A stretch of DNA of 31,712 nucleotides from Bacteroidia bacterium (GTDB taxonomy: Bacteria; Bacteroidota; Bacteroidia; Bacteroidales; Paludibacteraceae), in contig JAGKVE010000016.1 in the NCBI GenBank assembly GCA_021152555.1, forward strand, positions 1 through 31,712, given 5' to 3'. The stretch's first letter is position 1. The number at the start of each line of letters is the position of its first letter. Shown piece by piece: positions 31,447 through 31,712 of this stretch. The translations under genes were made by a program, and so were the position numbers. The notes under the pieces were generated by a model, which was not told the DNA's origin, did no database searches, and saw only the letters and a program-made list of their open reading frames with translations.

Positions 31447-31712
31447 AAAGAGAATTTATTTGTATTGATTAAAGTTAAATTATTTTTTTTCTTTGGTATT
31501 TTTGCGCGCGTATAAGCATTAAAACCGAGCGCAAAAGTACTAAAAATTGCGCACTCACATGTAGAAAAATTGACGAAAATCCGCACAGATGTATTTTTTT
31601 GCAAACTACAGTTATCCAATACTTCGTTATTTTTTAACTAAATTTTTATAATTATGTTACATTATATTACAAATTTCAACAGCTCGTAGAAGTTCACCTA
31701 CCAGCTCAAAAA
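31447..31712. promoter_or_regulatory. Upstream region of the susC operon; -7 element only
   Basis: On the minus strand TACTTTTG at 31532-31539 fits the -7 element, about 85 nt before the susC ATG. A TTG-type -33 box at the usual 20-nt distance is missing (the position reads CATG with shifted spacing). The remaining sequence is AT-rich. At the very edge a minus-strand frame (31657-31712, FELVGELLRAVEICNIM) could be the end of another gene, possibly a regulator, but it is too short to claim. Confidence 0.5.

Noticed and set aside
31497..31504. Plus-strand TATTTTTG resembling a -7 element
   Set aside because: There is no TTG box 20 nt upstream and no plus-strand gene downstream within the window.
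31657..31712. Possible C-terminal end of a minus-strand gene upstream of susC
   Set aside because: Only 17 residues (FELVGELLRAVEICNIM) are visible. It may be chance, so it is mentioned in the susC upstream entry but not called as a gene.

Overview
This window comes from a member of the Bacteroidales, probably an anaerobic, pectin-using fermenter. I infer this from the SusC/SusD pair, the promoters of the form TTG-N20-TAnnTTTG, the near absence of Shine-Dalgarno sequences, the MurF/alanine racemase fusion, the short Bacteroidetes-type ParE-like toxin and an apparent type IX secretion tail. I cannot assign a genus from the sequence alone.

Layout. The left third (1-9.2 kb) is housekeeping. It holds a partial gene end, a small toxin-antitoxin module, tyrS facing a polyprenyl diphosphate synthase across overlapping divergent promoters, sufC with a short sufD-like gene, then an operon of a 55-residue membrane protein, parC and maf. 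Two OmpA-domain envelope genes lie on the minus strand with a CAT-anticodon tRNA between them. The middle (11.1-19.2 kb) looks like one long plus-strand unit behind a single recognisable promoter and a leader of about 415 nt: pta, ackA, a cytoplasmic GH13 enzyme, a UbiA-type prenyltransferase, a shortened murF-alr fusion and a siderophore/B12-type ABC ATPase. recA with its own promoter, an FAD-dependent oxidoreductase and a clear terminator follow. The right third (22.2-31.4 kb, minus strand) is a pectin utilisation locus: susC, susD, a PL1-type pectate lyase lipoprotein and a GH28 polygalacturonase. It is followed by a separately promoted secreted protein with a possible type IX sorting tail.

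The most unusual signal cuts across genes. Short degenerate tandem repeats, mostly of 7 nt (some of 8 or 11 nt), and one family of palindromic elements are scattered through intergenic DNA and also sit in frame inside conserved proteins. There are three insertions in MurF-Alr, one in the ABC ATPase, probably one in TyrRS, and three copies of a palindromic element, all read in the same frame, inside the FAD oxidoreductase. This resembles the in-frame palindromic elements of Rickettsia and the heptamer repeats of cyanobacteria, but the units seen here differ.

A second cross-cutting signal is a promoter with an extended -33 element TTGCRTA(T), present nine times with an invariant 20-nt spacer. 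The susCD promoter lacks this element. Other oddities are the loss of most of the catalytic C-terminal half of MurF in the murF-alr fusion and a sufC/short-sufD pair without sufB.
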